Assembly: GCA_964498785.1 (NCBI GenBank)
Contig: CAZCJL010000021.1
Location: 1 to 64,000 of the forward strand
Direction: 5' to 3'
Source of the DNA: Mariaggregatimicrobium sp964498785
Lineage (GTDB): Bacteria; Zhuqueibacterota; Zhuqueibacteria; Thermofontimicrobiales; Thiofontviventaceae
Length of the DNA stretch: 64,000 nucleotides
The notes below the pieces were generated by a model. The model saw nothing but the letters and a program-made list of their open reading frames with translations, did not search any database and was not told where the DNA came from. Within the stretch, counting starts at the first letter, position 1, and each line of letters begins with the position of its first letter. The translations under genes and the position numbers were made by a program. This document shows positions 43,376 through 53,392 of this stretch, piece after piece.

Positions 43376-44269
43376 TTATTCTATGTTTTGAACCTGTTCT
43401 CTGATTTTTTCAACTTCTTCTTTAAGCATCACAACAACGTGAGATATATCAGCATCATAGGCTTTGGCGCCGATTGTATTGGCTTCCCGCGTCATTTCCT
43501 GTAATAAAAAATTTAATTTACGGCCAATTGCTTGTTCTGATTCCAGAATCTCCAGAAACATTTTATTATGGCTTTTAAATCGCGTGCATTCTTCGGTCAC
43601 ATCAATTCTCGTGGCTAACATCGCAACTTCCATTTCTAACCGCCCCTGATCCATTTCTTCTCCAAAGGAATTGATTGAAGTGAGATTTGCAATTTTTTCC
43701 CGCAAGCGTTCCCGTTCTTTGTTGACACGTAATTCCGCAAGTTCTTCAATTTTATATATGTTCTGATCGAGTATGTTTACACGGTTCTTTAGATCGATAC
43801 TCAACTGCTGTCCTTCATCCTGACGCATTTTATTTACATTTTCCAATGCCTGTTCTATCGAAGATCGCATTTCATCCCACAGTTCAGTCAAGTCTCCGTT
43901 CACTTCTTCGAGTAAAAATATATCTGAAAACGGTAGCAGATGTTCTACTTTAATTTTCCCGGAAAGGTTCAAATGTTGTTTCAGAAATTTAAGTTGCTTT
44001 AAATAGTGCTGAGCCAGTTCTATATTTACTATCGCTGTTTCAGAGATGTCATTATTCGATTGTTTTACATTAATTGAAATATTAACCCGGCCGCGAACTA
44101 AATGTTTTTTCACGATATTACGTACTTCGTCTTCAAATTGTGATAAATTTTTGGGCAACCGAACCGAGATATCTAGAAATCTGTTATTTAATGTTCGTAT
44201 TTCTACAGTTATTTCTTTGTTGTTTGTCTTTACATCGCTCCGTCCATACCCTGTCATGCTTGTAATCAT
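43376..44269 (-). CDS. yicC: YicC family endoribonuclease
   Basis: A 297-residue protein with the YicC N-terminal motif MTGYGRSD and NNRFLDISVRLP, a helical middle, and the C-terminal DUF1732 block (EEMDQGRLEMEVAMLATRIDVTEE, then KLNFLLQEMTREANTIGAKAYD). YicC-type proteins are RNA-cleaving enzymes in E. coli and Bacillus. It is the first gene of the yicC-remA-gmk-rpoZ-coaBC run. Confidence 0.94.
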   Translation of the reverse strand: MITSMTGYGRSDVKTNNKEITVEIRTLNNRFLDISVRLPKNLSQFEDEVRNIVKKHLVRGRVNISINVKQSNNDISETAIVNIELAQHYLKQLKFLKQHLNLSGKIKVEHLLPFSDIFLLEEVNGDLTELWDEMRSSIEQALENVNKMRQDEGQQLSIDLKNRVNILDQNIYKIEELAELRVNKERERLREKIANLTSINSFGEEMDQGRLEMEVAMLATRIDVTEECTRFKSHNKMFLEILESEQAIGRKLNFLLQEMTREANTIGAKAYDADISHVVVMLKEEVEKIREQVQNIE

Positions 44270-44374
44270 GTTCGTTCTTCCAAATCAATAGTAAGTAGTA
44301 AATAAAAATTAACTTAGATTATACAAAAAAAATTTGAATTTGTCAAACTTTTTTTTTCTTTTTTTATAATAAAC

Positions 44375-44401
44375 AAATAAAAAGGCCTTATAAAAGACCT
44401 T
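44375..44401 (-). terminator. terminator downstream of the 44458 barrel gene
   Basis: On the minus strand AAGGTC and GGCCTT (44396-44401 and 44382-44387) form a 6-bp stem including one G-T pair, with an 8-base loop, followed by TTTATT. It lies between the barrel gene and yicC and separates the two units. Confidence 0.55.
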
Positions 44402-44457
44402 AATATAAAAAACATATGGATAATTATAAAAAATGACCGCGGGATGTGGGAGATTTA

Positions 44458-45486
44458 TTATTTCATACGACTGAATTTTTTCTCCTGGATTGTCAGGATT
44501 AATGAAATACGATGTGTGCCTCCCAAATCATCATGACTTAGAAATGCATAGTCAATGTTCAATTTTGGTAATTTTATTCCGGCGCCTGCTGAAAAATAGC
44601 CAATATCTGATCCCAACCGAAGCGCAACTAAATGTTTCAATTCATACTCGATTCCAAAATGTGTATCAAAACTCATGCGCCCGAGATTGAATTGGGCTGA
44701 GTAGCGCCGATTTTCGAAACGGATATCCATATCAAAAGCCGGGATAATTCGTCCTGTGAAGAAGGGAACATCCCATATATAGGCAACTCCTGATTTTACT
44801 GTCGGAATGATTGCCTCACGGCGACCGGTATCCCAGGCAAGCAATGTGGTTGTAATATCCTGTAAATTTACGCCGATATTCAGATTCGGCAATGCCCGAT
44901 AAAGAAATCCGACATCAAAACCAAGTCCCCATGCGGAATTATCACCGATATTTTTGGTAACTATTTTGATATTACTTCCCCATGCCAGTTTTTTCGAGGC
45001 GATTTTGGCGTAGGTTAAATAGAACGCCCATTCGGCATCGTTGATTGTTTTAACGACATACGGCGTATTGATTTTGTTGTTGTCGTAAATTGCGCCCAGT
45101 TCCAGGTCGTTGCGCTGTAATGCTGTTACCGGGATATCATCCACACCAAGTCGGATAATACTCAAACCAAGCGAGGTTTTGGGGCCGGCAGGAAAAGCTG
45201 CCGCGCCGTAATTATAGTTAATGAGGCGTGCGAATCGTTCCGCATACATTCCGCTAATTTGCGGATAACCGAGCTGCGTAAGTCCGGCAGGGTTCCAATA
45301 GCCGGCTGTCACATCTTCTGCAATGGCAACAAACGCGCCACCCATTCCGAGGGCTCGCGCACCGACGCCGGTAGCGATAAATTCACCAGCATATTTTCCT
45401 TTTACCAGATCTCCGCTAAACAGATCGCGGTTTGTTATAAAACCTGTGATTAGGAAGATTATAAGTAATATGGCTTTATTTTTCAT
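44458..45486 (-). CDS. PorV/PorQ family outer membrane protein
   Basis: A 342-residue beta-barrel protein. A signal peptide (about 1-24) is followed by GVGARALGMGGAFVAIAEDVTAGYWNPAGLT, the classic PorV/PorQ N-terminus. The remainder alternates in hydrophobicity as in a porin-like barrel. It is probably linked to secretion or surface attachment, which would fit the sorting-domain protein at 8982. It is more typical of PorV than the copy at 30864. It stands alone between mutS and yicC. Confidence 0.85.
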   Translation of the reverse strand: MKNKAILLIIFLITGFITNRDLFSGDLVKGKYAGEFIATGVGARALGMGGAFVAIAEDVTAGYWNPAGLTQLGYPQISGMYAERFARLINYNYGAAAFPAGPKTSLGLSIIRLGVDDIPVTALQRNDLELGAIYDNNKINTPYVVKTINDAEWAFYLTYAKIASKKLAWGSNIKIVTKNIGDNSAWGLGFDVGFLYRALPNLNIGVNLQDITTTLLAWDTGRREAIIPTVKSGVAYIWDVPFFTGRIIPAFDMDIRFENRRYSAQFNLGRMSFDTHFGIEYELKHLVALRLGSDIGYFSAGAGIKLPKLNIDYAFLSHDDLGGTHRISLILTIQEKKFSRMK

Positions 45487-45580
45487 AGAGTTAATTACCT
45501 CGGTTAAGTCTGAATTAAATATATAATTTTTATTTTGTCACATAATATTTTCGGTTTTAAATTATCAAAAAGAATATCAG

Positions 45581-48196
45581 TCAGTTTTTAATCAATTTTT
45601 TTAATTTGCTCAGAATGTTCAGCGCCTCAATCGGTGTTATGTTATTAATATCGACATTATTTATTTCTTCTCTAAGAATATTTTCTTGTTGTACAAAAAA
45701 ATCAAGTTGTTTAATTGGTTGCTGCTGGCCATGTTTTAACGCCAGTTTAGGCAGTGCATTTGGTGTCAGCTCTCCTGCTTCCAGGTTTGCTAATACCTCT
45801 TTCGCACGTTCAATGATTGTTTTAGGCAATCCCGCAAGTTGAGCGACTTGAATGCCGTAGCTATGGTCACAGCCTCCTTCGACTATTTTTCTTAAAAATA
45901 CGATTTTATCTCCCCATTCCTTAACCGCGACATTATAGTTTTTTACACGAGGAAGAATTAATTCAAGTTCCGTTAATTCGTGATAATGGGTGGCAAAAAG
46001 TGTCTTTGCGGCAACCTGGTGGTTGTTGTGCAAATATTCAGCAACAGCCCAGGCAATGGACAGGCCGTCGAAGGTGCTGGTGCCGCGACCGATTTCATCC
46101 AGTAAAATTAAACTTTTTATGGTTGCATTATTTAAAATATTGGCAGCCTCATTCATTTCCATCAAGAATGTGCTTTCACCACCGGCAAGGTTATCCGAAG
46201 CACCAACACGGGTAAAGATTTTGTCGACTAGTCCGATCTTTGCTGATTTTGCCGGAACAAAACTACCGATTTGCGTCATGAGAACAATCAATCCCACCTG
46301 ACGTAAGTATGTCGATTTACCAGCCATGTTCGGACCGGTGATGATATGAATTTGATGCTTGTCATTATCCAGGTGCACATCGTTGGGAATAAATGATTCG
46401 CCCGGCGGAAGCAGTCGTTCCACAACCGGATGACGACCGTCGATAATATGGAGTTCATCGTTGGTATAAATGTCCGGCTTGCAATAATTATTTTCGATTG
46501 CTACTTGGGCAAAATTGGAGAGACAGTCCAGTTGGGCGATAAGGGATGCATTTTTTTGAATCTCAACGATTTTATGTCCCACAAGCTGCCGTACCTGATC
46601 AAAAAGCTGGTATTCAAGGTCGGCAATTTTTTCTTCTGCACCTAATATTTGTTCTTCATATTCTTTTAGCTCCGGTGTGATGAATCGTTCTGCATTTACA
46701 AGCGTTTGTTTGCGAATATAATCCTGTGGCACTTTGGGAAGATGCGGTTTTGTAATCTCGATATAATAGCCGAAAACTTTGTTATATTTCACTTTTAAAG
46801 ATGGAATTCCGGTGCGGTCTCGTTCCGTTGTCTGCAGTTTGGCAATCCAGTCTTTACCGGAAAAAACGATTTCCCGTAAATGATCAAGCTCGGCATTATG
46901 CCCGCGGCGGATAAGCCCGCCATCCGAGGTAGCCAGCGGTGGGTCATCAACGATTGCCTGTTCGATTTCATTGACTAATAGCGACAGGTCTTCCAGTTCA
47001 TCCCGAATATGGGAGATGTATTCGTCTTCTAAATCTGATAGCGTCACTTTGATGTCAGGGACGTTCTTGAGCGTTTCTTTCAATGAATTTAGGTCCCGGG
47101 CGTTCGCGCGGCCGGTAATTATTTTGGACGACATGCGCTCCAGGTCTCCAATCGATTTTAGTTTGTCACGAGTTTTTTCTCGTAAATCGGTATCTTTAAC
47201 AAATTCTCCCACTGCATCTAACCGGCGTTTAATCGGAACCGATATTGCCATCGGATGAATCATCCAGTTTACTAATAGCCTGCCGCCCATTGCGGTTTTG
47301 GTTTGATCAAGAACTGAAAACAATGTTGTGCGATCGTTGCGATCATTTAGTGAATGAAGAAGCTCGAGGTTTTTTTGAGTTGTGGGATCAACGGTTAAAA
47401 AATCTTCATTATCGCGGCGGCTGATTTTTGTGATATATTCTATATCAGAGCGCTGATTTTCTTTTACATAATGCAAAATCGCCCCGGCAGCAGTAATGCC
47501 AACTGTTAAATTCTCGCACCCGAAGCCTTTTAATGAGGCTGTTTTAAAATGCCCTGTCAGTTTTTCATAACCATAATCCCGGGAAAAAATCCAGTCTTCC
47601 TTGACAGTCAGAAAAAATGTGCTGCCATGATTGATTTGTTCGGTGATGTACTGCTGCTGAGATTCGGGAACAATTACTTCTGCTGGCTCCAGCGATTGCA
47701 CCTGTTCCCGCATTTTTTCTTTTGGCATTTCAGAGACAAAATATTCGCCGGTTGACACATCGATGCCAGAGAGGCCGAAATTATTCTTATCAACAGAAAT
47801 AGCGACCAGAAAGTTGTTGCGCTTGCTTTGCAAAATTTCATCTGAAAAAGTAGTTCCTGGTGTGACAATTTCCACTATATCGCGTTTTACGATAGTTTTT
47901 GCTTTTTTCGGGTCTTCAACCTGTTCGCAAATTGCCACTCGGTGTCCTGCCTTAATCATTTTGGTCAGATATGTATTCAGCGCGTGATACGGAAATCCGG
48001 CCAATGGCACGTCAGCCGATTTACCGTGTGCGCGAGAAGTGAGCGTAATTCCCAGGACTTCGGATGCGATTGTTGCATCTTCATAGAACATTTCATAGAA
48101 ATCACCCATCCGAAAAAAAAGAATAGCGTCTTTGTGTTTGGCTTTTATCGCTAAATATTGCTCCATTAGCGGAGTTGTTTTTGATGGTTTTGTCAT
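45581..48196 (-). CDS. mutS: DNA mismatch repair protein MutS
   Basis: A full-length protein of 871 residues. The mismatch-binding Phe-x-Glu lies in FRMGDFYEMFYEDA near residue 32. The connector, lever and clamp domains follow. The ATPase has Walker A TGPNMAGKST, Walker B LILLDEIGRGTSTFDG and the FATHYHELTEL helix. It recognises mismatches with MutL. Its start is 14 bases from the nadK stop. Confidence 0.97.
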   Translation of the reverse strand: MTKPSKTTPLMEQYLAIKAKHKDAILFFRMGDFYEMFYEDATIASEVLGITLTSRAHGKSADVPLAGFPYHALNTYLTKMIKAGHRVAICEQVEDPKKAKTIVKRDIVEIVTPGTTFSDEILQSKRNNFLVAISVDKNNFGLSGIDVSTGEYFVSEMPKEKMREQVQSLEPAEVIVPESQQQYITEQINHGSTFFLTVKEDWIFSRDYGYEKLTGHFKTASLKGFGCENLTVGITAAGAILHYVKENQRSDIEYITKISRRDNEDFLTVDPTTQKNLELLHSLNDRNDRTTLFSVLDQTKTAMGGRLLVNWMIHPMAISVPIKRRLDAVGEFVKDTDLREKTRDKLKSIGDLERMSSKIITGRANARDLNSLKETLKNVPDIKVTLSDLEDEYISHIRDELEDLSLLVNEIEQAIVDDPPLATSDGGLIRRGHNAELDHLREIVFSGKDWIAKLQTTERDRTGIPSLKVKYNKVFGYYIEITKPHLPKVPQDYIRKQTLVNAERFITPELKEYEEQILGAEEKIADLEYQLFDQVRQLVGHKIVEIQKNASLIAQLDCLSNFAQVAIENNYCKPDIYTNDELHIIDGRHPVVERLLPPGESFIPNDVHLDNDKHQIHIITGPNMAGKSTYLRQVGLIVLMTQIGSFVPAKSAKIGLVDKIFTRVGASDNLAGGESTFLMEMNEAANILNNATIKSLILLDEIGRGTSTFDGLSIAWAVAEYLHNNHQVAAKTLFATHYHELTELELILPRVKNYNVAVKEWGDKIVFLRKIVEGGCDHSYGIQVAQLAGLPKTIIERAKEVLANLEAGELTPNALPKLALKHGQQQPIKQLDFFVQQENILREEINNVDINNITPIEALNILSKLKKLIKN

Positions 48197-48210
48197 AATT
48201 TATATAAATA

Positions 48211-49083
48211 TCAGTACATACGTTTATCAACGCCCCAGTTCAATTTGGTTCGCAGCAGATTATAAAAATTATTCCCCTTAAATTGAACAGTTTTCGTTTT
48301 ATAATTCGCTTTTTCAATGATGATATATTCATTTATTTTGATATTGTCTGCTACCTGACCATCTGCGTTAAGAGTGGCTTCCTGATTTCTGCCGAGTGGA
48401 TAAATTTGGATTTTGCTATCTCCGGAAATAACCATCGGACGCGCTCCGAGCGAATGCGGACAAATCGGATTGATAATCATCGCATCTACATTTGGCGCGA
48501 TAATAGGGCCCATCGCCGATAACGAGTATGCTGTTGAACCGGTGGGGGTCGCGATAATCACACCGTCACAAAGATAAGTTGTTAAAAAATCATCATTAAT
48601 GGAAATATTAATTCGCATTACGCGTGCGGCATTGCTTTTGTCAACGACGATGTCATTCAATCCGTAGAACGTAACGCCATTTTCCCGATTGATGATATGA
48701 GCCTTCAGAACCATCCGCTCCATGATCGTGAAATCATCACGCAGAATATCCTCGATACACTCATAAAGTTGGGAAATGGTTATTTCGGCCAGAAATCCAA
48801 GTCCGCCCAGGTTCACCCCTAAAATCGGCGTGCTGTTAGCGCCTACTGATCGCGCGGTTGAGAGAATCGTCCCGTCACCACCAAAGGCCAATACAATATC
48901 ACAACTGGCACCAATGCATTCGGCCGGACAACTTCGAACCAATTCCTGCTTAAAATCTAAATAATCGAACAGGTTTTCTTCAAGAATATAGTCGATTTTC
49001 TGGTTATCAAGCCAGGTTAAAAGATCAGGGATAACTTTACTTATAACAGGCTTTGTAATATTTCCTATTATACCAAAATTCAT
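48211..49083 (-). CDS. nadK: NAD kinase
   Basis: A 290-residue protein. The catalytic GGDGTIL stands at 68-74, the NE/D segment is LGVNLGGLGFLAE, and the Gly-rich substrate site is TPTGSTAYSLSAMGP. It makes NADP from NAD. It precedes mutS and follows xseB, probably in one transcript. Confidence 0.95.
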   Translation of the reverse strand: MNFGIIGNITKPVISKVIPDLLTWLDNQKIDYILEENLFDYLDFKQELVRSCPAECIGASCDIVLAFGGDGTILSTARSVGANSTPILGVNLGGLGFLAEITISQLYECIEDILRDDFTIMERMVLKAHIINRENGVTFYGLNDIVVDKSNAARVMRINISINDDFLTTYLCDGVIIATPTGSTAYSLSAMGPIIAPNVDAMIINPICPHSLGARPMVISGDSKIQIYPLGRNQEATLNADGQVADNIKINEYIIIEKANYKTKTVQFKGNNFYNLLRTKLNWGVDKRMY

Positions 49084-49100
49084 TTTGATAGTTTCCTATA

Positions 49101-49313
49101 CTAAATGAGTTCTAATTGGAAACCTTCTTCTTTTTTAACCAATTTTTTTAGCTTTTCCTCGGCCTGGTTCAACTTGTCAAAACAAAACTTCGAGTGTTTT
49201 ATGCCTTCTTCAAATATTTTCAGAGATTCTTCTAATGTCAAGCCTTCCTGTTCCAATTGTTGAACGATCTCTTCAAGACGGCTCATCGCGTGTTCAAATT
49301 TTTTTTCTGCCAT
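49101..49313 (-). CDS. xseB: exodeoxyribonuclease VII small subunit
   Basis: A 70-residue helical protein with the XseB pattern FEHAMSRLEEIVQQLEQEGLTLEESLKIFEEG. It partners XseA, which is encoded 21 bases upstream in the transcript. Together they degrade single-stranded DNA. Confidence 0.95.
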   Translation of the reverse strand: MAEKKFEHAMSRLEEIVQQLEQEGLTLEESLKIFEEGIKHSKFCFDKLNQAEEKLKKLVKKEEGFQLELI

Positions 49314-49334
49314 TGTACCTTTACCCTGTTGGTT

Positions 49335-50576
49335 TTATTCTCCCTTATTTATTTTGTCAACTGTTCCTGAAATTTCTCCGACATTAAATTTAACATTTAT
49401 CTTTTCGTTCTCAGCGAGTTGCGAAGCATTACGAACTATTTGATGATCTTGTTCGCGATAACATATACTATATCCGCGTTTTAAAATTGCTTCAGGATTG
49501 AGTGCGTTTAATTTTTGAGTGAGCGAATCTGTTTTTTCTTTAAATAAACGCAACCTGTGTTTTTGAGTTGTTTCCATTGACCGGTTCAGTTCATCCAGGC
49601 GTTGTTGATATTGTCGAATCATATCGATTGGCCGGCGGAAACCATAGCTATGCATTAAATTTTTCAATTTTTCTTGATTGAATGAAATATCCGAGTGAAT
49701 AGTGCTCACCATTTTTTGTAACAGATACCTTATTTTTGCCAGAAGTTCCGTTCGAGCGGGGACAGCTAATTCAGCCGCGGCTGACGGTGTTGGCGCTCGC
49801 AGATCAGCGACAAAGTCACTGATGCTATAATCAATTTCATGCCCTACTGCGGAAATGACCGGTATCTTTGAATTGAAGATGGCTCTGGCAACAACTTCTT
49901 CATTAAATGCCCACAAATCTTCAAAAGAACCTCCGCCGCGTCCCACGATTAGCACATCTACCTGTCCGTATTCATTGAATTGTTCAACTGCATGAGCGAT
50001 TTCCTTTGCCGCATCATCGCCCTGAACTTTTACCGGATACAGGATAATTTCCGTGCCCGGAGAACGGCGATTTAAGACAGTCACGAGGTCCTGGATTGCT
50101 GCGCCGGTGGGGGAGGTTATGATACCGATTCGCGCCGGAAATAGCGGGATCGGCTTTTTATGTTCCTCTTCAAACAACCCTTCTTCCTGAAGCTTTTTTT
50201 TCAGTTGCTCCAATGCAAACTGCAATTCGCCGATGCCTGCTGGTTGTATTTTGAAAATATCCAGTTGGTAAGCGCCTCGCTTTTCGTACAGCGAAATTCG
50301 ACCATGCGCGATGACCTTCATCCCATCTTCCGGGGAAAATCGCACCATTTGATTTCGCCCGCGCCACATAACACATGGAATTTGCGCGTCCTTATCTTTT
50401 AACGAAAAATATAGATGCCCCGACGAATGCCGCTTAAAATTGGAAATTTCTCCTTCTACCAGAATATATTCAAAATTCGTTTCCAGTAATATCTTAATTT
50501 CGTGGGTTATTTCGCTAACTGTGAAAACTTTCGGTTCAACGATTTCCGATTCCATGTCTATCATTATTTTATCCAT
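49335..50576 (-). CDS. xseA: exodeoxyribonuclease VII large subunit
   Basis: A 413-residue protein. The N-terminal OB domain (about 18-115) has LVEGEISNFKRHSSGHLYFSLKD. The catalytic domain has RIGIITSPTGAAIQDL, VGRGGGSFEDLWAFNEE and AVGHEIDYSISDFVADLRAPTPSAAAE, all family signatures. A coiled-coil region and a short end with GYSI follow. Directly before xseB. Confidence 0.97.
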   Translation of the reverse strand: MDKIMIDMESEIVEPKVFTVSEITHEIKILLETNFEYILVEGEISNFKRHSSGHLYFSLKDKDAQIPCVMWRGRNQMVRFSPEDGMKVIAHGRISLYEKRGAYQLDIFKIQPAGIGELQFALEQLKKKLQEEGLFEEEHKKPIPLFPARIGIITSPTGAAIQDLVTVLNRRSPGTEIILYPVKVQGDDAAKEIAHAVEQFNEYGQVDVLIVGRGGGSFEDLWAFNEEVVARAIFNSKIPVISAVGHEIDYSISDFVADLRAPTPSAAAELAVPARTELLAKIRYLLQKMVSTIHSDISFNQEKLKNLMHSYGFRRPIDMIRQYQQRLDELNRSMETTQKHRLRLFKEKTDSLTQKLNALNPEAILKRGYSICYREQDHQIVRNASQLAENEKINVKFNVGEISGTVDKINKGE

Positions 50577-50670
50577 TATAAAATTAAGCAGAGTAGTGAC
50601 TCTGCTTTCAGGTTAATATAAAATGTTACAACAATTTTTAGAATTCGGCAAGACTTTTTTTAAAAAAAAA

Positions 50671-52893
50671 TTAAACTGAGTGGTTTGATGTTTGATTAAA
50701 ATGCTCAATTTGTTCTCGAAAGGTATCGATTTTATCAACAATATGCAGATAAAATGAGAAGGTGGTTCCTTCGCCAATTTGACTGTCAACTTTAATATCT
50801 CCGCCGTGACTATTAATGATTTTCAATGAAATGGGTAACCCTAACCCGGTGCCATCTTTTTTAGTTGTGAAGAATGGTGTAAACAGTTCATCCATTTCGT
50901 ATGCAGGAATACCGGTACCAGTATCACTAATTTGTATTTCGATTTTTTTATCGTTCACATTGCGGGTTGTTATTGATAATTCTCCGCCGTCTGGCATGGA
51001 ATGAATCGCGTTTTGGCAAAGATTAAGAAGTACTTGCTTAATTTGTTCCGCATCGAATAGCGTTGGTGGGATTTTATTATCGAGGATGCGTGCAATATGG
51101 ATATTTTTGGCGCTGATTTCTTCCCGCATTTCAAGAAATACGATAATTTCTTCGATTAATGTATTGATATCGCCAGTTGAAACTGCGGGTTTTGACAGTT
51201 TGGAAAAATCGAGAATATTTGTCAATACGTTTTCCAGGCGTTTCACTTCCTCAGTAATTATTTGTGCAAAGTTAGTGAGACGACTATCCTGGTATTCTGT
51301 ACGGGTTATTTTCATTATATTTCGAGCAAAGCCGCCGATTGCCACCAACGGATTTCTGATTTCATGTGCAACATGTGCTGCCATTTTCCCGATGATTGCT
51401 AATTGTTCCGAATGTAATAATCGTTTTTGTGTTTCTTTTAATTCCTGATATGCTTTTTCTAACTTGTTTTTTTCTTGTTCCAACTCGGAGTATGCTTCTG
51501 CGCGTTCAACTGCAATGCCTGCTTGTGAGGCAAAAATTGCCATCAAGTGTAGCATTTTATCGTCAAGAGGGCGATTGCTAAATTTATTATCAGCAATAAC
51601 AACGCCGATGGTTTTGTCGCGAGCCAAAAGGGGGACAGCTAAAAATTCATCCAGGTTTAATTTCTCAAAAACAGCGTTGTGCATTTGCAAATTTATTGTA
51701 GAATGTTCGATTTTTAATGGGATTTGTTCGGCTATTACTTTCTGGAAGATGCCATCGTTCTGATTTAGAGGAATCTTGATCTGTTGGACAAGACTCGAAA
51801 AATGGGCGTCAGTTGGCGCTTGCTTCATGCCGTATTTTTGAAGAAAATTTGGCAGGGATATTTGTTCTCTGAGCAGAGCAGACCATATCCGATTGGCTTC
51901 TTCCTGAAGGATTGGACCAACGCCCATTTTTCCTTCCAGGGTGTTTGTTTTTTTATTGATCAGAAAAATCATTGCACGACTAAAACCAAAGGCACAACCT
52001 GCTGTAAGCGCGGTTAAAATTAAATGTAACGATTGATCCAGGTCTAATGTTCGGTTCATGAAATGGCTGATATGACCAAGCATCGACAGCTCGTGTTCTT
52101 TTTGTTCTGATTCGGTAATATCTTGGGCAATAATGATTTCTCCGGAAATCGTATCACCTTCAAAAAGAGGGACGGTTTTAAGCTTAAGTGCAATTTGTTC
52201 GTTTCGAGCGGTTGTATATTTTAAGCGGTCAATTGTCGTGGACAAACCATTTCGAAGGGTTGTTTCAATATGTTTGTTGGATGTTGGTGATTGAAATAAA
52301 TTTTGATCGAATAAATTTTTTCCGACAAATGCATCTGCCTTTTCCCATTTCATGATTTTAGCAAGATGGTTGTTAATTTTCATGATTTTTCCGGTATGGT
52401 CGATAGACAAAATGCCAATGGGAATGGTATCGATCAATGATTCGAGATAATCTCGTGTCTGCTTGATTTCGTTTTGTAATTGCAGATTTTTATTATTGAT
52501 ATCATTGATAATGAAAACATTTTCAATGACATTAATTAATTCCCGCATCCCAAAAGGTTTTTGTAAATAAGCACTTACGCCTACTTTTAGAAATTTCAGT
52601 CTGTCTGAAGGGGATATTTCTTTCGCAGTGAGAAAGATAACCGGAGTATGGCTAAATTCACCATAGGAAGGATTCGTGGTTAATTCGGCATAAACCTGGC
52701 CTCCATCGAGACCGGGCATTAAATAGTCCAGAAGGATTAAATCGGGTTTCACATCCTGAACCATATTTAATCCTTCAGCGCCATCTTTTGCACAAATGCA
52801 TGTATATCCTGCTTTCTCTAAAAATGATCTTACAAGAGAATGCATTGAAATGGAATCATCAATAAATAAAATTTTTGTCTTATTATTGATCAT
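50671..52893 (-). CDS. sensor kinase with N-terminal receiver, PAS and GAF domains
   Basis: A 740-residue soluble protein without membrane segments. The receiver is 1-125 (phospho-acceptor D56 in LLDYLMPG), followed by a PAS domain (about 145-265, preceded by LIDTIPIGILSIDH), a GAF domain (about 285-460), a coiled coil, HisKA (H in AAHVAHEIRNP) and HATPase_c (N-box NLCQNAIHSM, G boxes DTGTGIP and GTGLGLPI). The receiver at the front suggests it is controlled by another kinase and so is part of a phosphorelay. The signal is unknown. It could serve single-domain regulators such as that at 25919, but that is guesswork. Confidence 0.92.
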   Translation of the reverse strand: MINNKTKILFIDDSISMHSLVRSFLEKAGYTCICAKDGAEGLNMVQDVKPDLILLDYLMPGLDGGQVYAELTTNPSYGEFSHTPVIFLTAKEISPSDRLKFLKVGVSAYLQKPFGMRELINVIENVFIINDINNKNLQLQNEIKQTRDYLESLIDTIPIGILSIDHTGKIMKINNHLAKIMKWEKADAFVGKNLFDQNLFQSPTSNKHIETTLRNGLSTTIDRLKYTTARNEQIALKLKTVPLFEGDTISGEIIIAQDITESEQKEHELSMLGHISHFMNRTLDLDQSLHLILTALTAGCAFGFSRAMIFLINKKTNTLEGKMGVGPILQEEANRIWSALLREQISLPNFLQKYGMKQAPTDAHFSSLVQQIKIPLNQNDGIFQKVIAEQIPLKIEHSTINLQMHNAVFEKLNLDEFLAVPLLARDKTIGVVIADNKFSNRPLDDKMLHLMAIFASQAGIAVERAEAYSELEQEKNKLEKAYQELKETQKRLLHSEQLAIIGKMAAHVAHEIRNPLVAIGGFARNIMKITRTEYQDSRLTNFAQIITEEVKRLENVLTNILDFSKLSKPAVSTGDINTLIEEIIVFLEMREEISAKNIHIARILDNKIPPTLFDAEQIKQVLLNLCQNAIHSMPDGGELSITTRNVNDKKIEIQISDTGTGIPAYEMDELFTPFFTTKKDGTGLGLPISLKIINSHGGDIKVDSQIGEGTTFSFYLHIVDKIDTFREQIEHFNQTSNHSV

Positions 52894-52896
52894 ATA

Positions 52897-52989
52897 TTAT
52901 TTCTTTTTCTTATGCCGATCCTTACGAAGTCGTTTCTTTCGTTTATGAGTTGCTATTTTATGTCGTTTCCGTTTTTTTCCGCTTGGCAT
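52897..52989 (-). CDS. 30-residue basic protein of the AURKAIP1/COX24 type
   Basis: A tiny ORF with a perfect ribosome site: AAAGGAGGTGA on the minus strand, complement at 52994-53004. The product starts MPSGKKRKRH and continues IATHKRKKRLRKDRHKKKK. Over half of the residues are Lys or Arg. From memory this is the AURKAIP1/COX24-domain protein of Bacteroidota and relatives, related to mitochondrial ribosomal protein mS38, so it is probably ribosome-associated. It lies between the sensor kinase and an HU-like gene. Confidence 0.8.
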   Translation of the reverse strand: MPSGKKRKRHKIATHKRKKRLRKDRHKKKK

Positions 52990-53025
52990 ATTAGTCACCT
53001 CCTTCCAAAGCATGCGTAAAATTAT

Positions 53026-53325
53026 TTATTCTTCTGTGTTGTTTTCATCTGATTCATTAACATAATTTCTAAAATCTTTTGAACATCGAAAAACAGGTGA
53101 TTTTCGTTTGGGAATATGGATTTCTTCCCCGGTTTTCGGATTCCTTCCAACCCGGGCTTTTCGTTCCACAACTTTGAATGTCCCGAATCCCCGGAATTCA
53201 ACTGATTCTCCCTTTTTCAAAGCATAACTTAGCGTTGCAATAAATCCATCGACGACTGCTGATGTCTCAACTTTTGTAAGGCCGGTTCCCTCGGCGATGA
53301 TGTTAATGATATCTGCTTTTGTCAA
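53026..53325 (-). CDS. HU/IHF family DNA-binding protein, second copy
   Basis: A histone-like protein of 99 residues if started at the TTG at 53325. AGGAG about 9 bases upstream supports that start and it gives the normal TKADIINIIAEGTGL N-terminus. A longer frame from an ATG at 53376 adds a basic 17-residue extension without a ribosome site. The body is classic (VEFRGFGTFKVVERKARVGRNPKTGEEI, then IPKRKSPVFR), with a short acidic tail. It binds and bends DNA. Confidence 0.88.
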   Translation of the reverse strand: MTKADIINIIAEGTGLTKVETSAVVDGFIATLSYALKKGESVEFRGFGTFKVVERKARVGRNPKTGEEIHIPKRKSPVFRCSKDFRNYVNESDENNTEE

Positions 53326-53392
53326 GGCGTTGAATCTCCTCTTTTTTCGATTTATTTTTAATAAAAAATTCGACAATTCAATTTATTATTTG

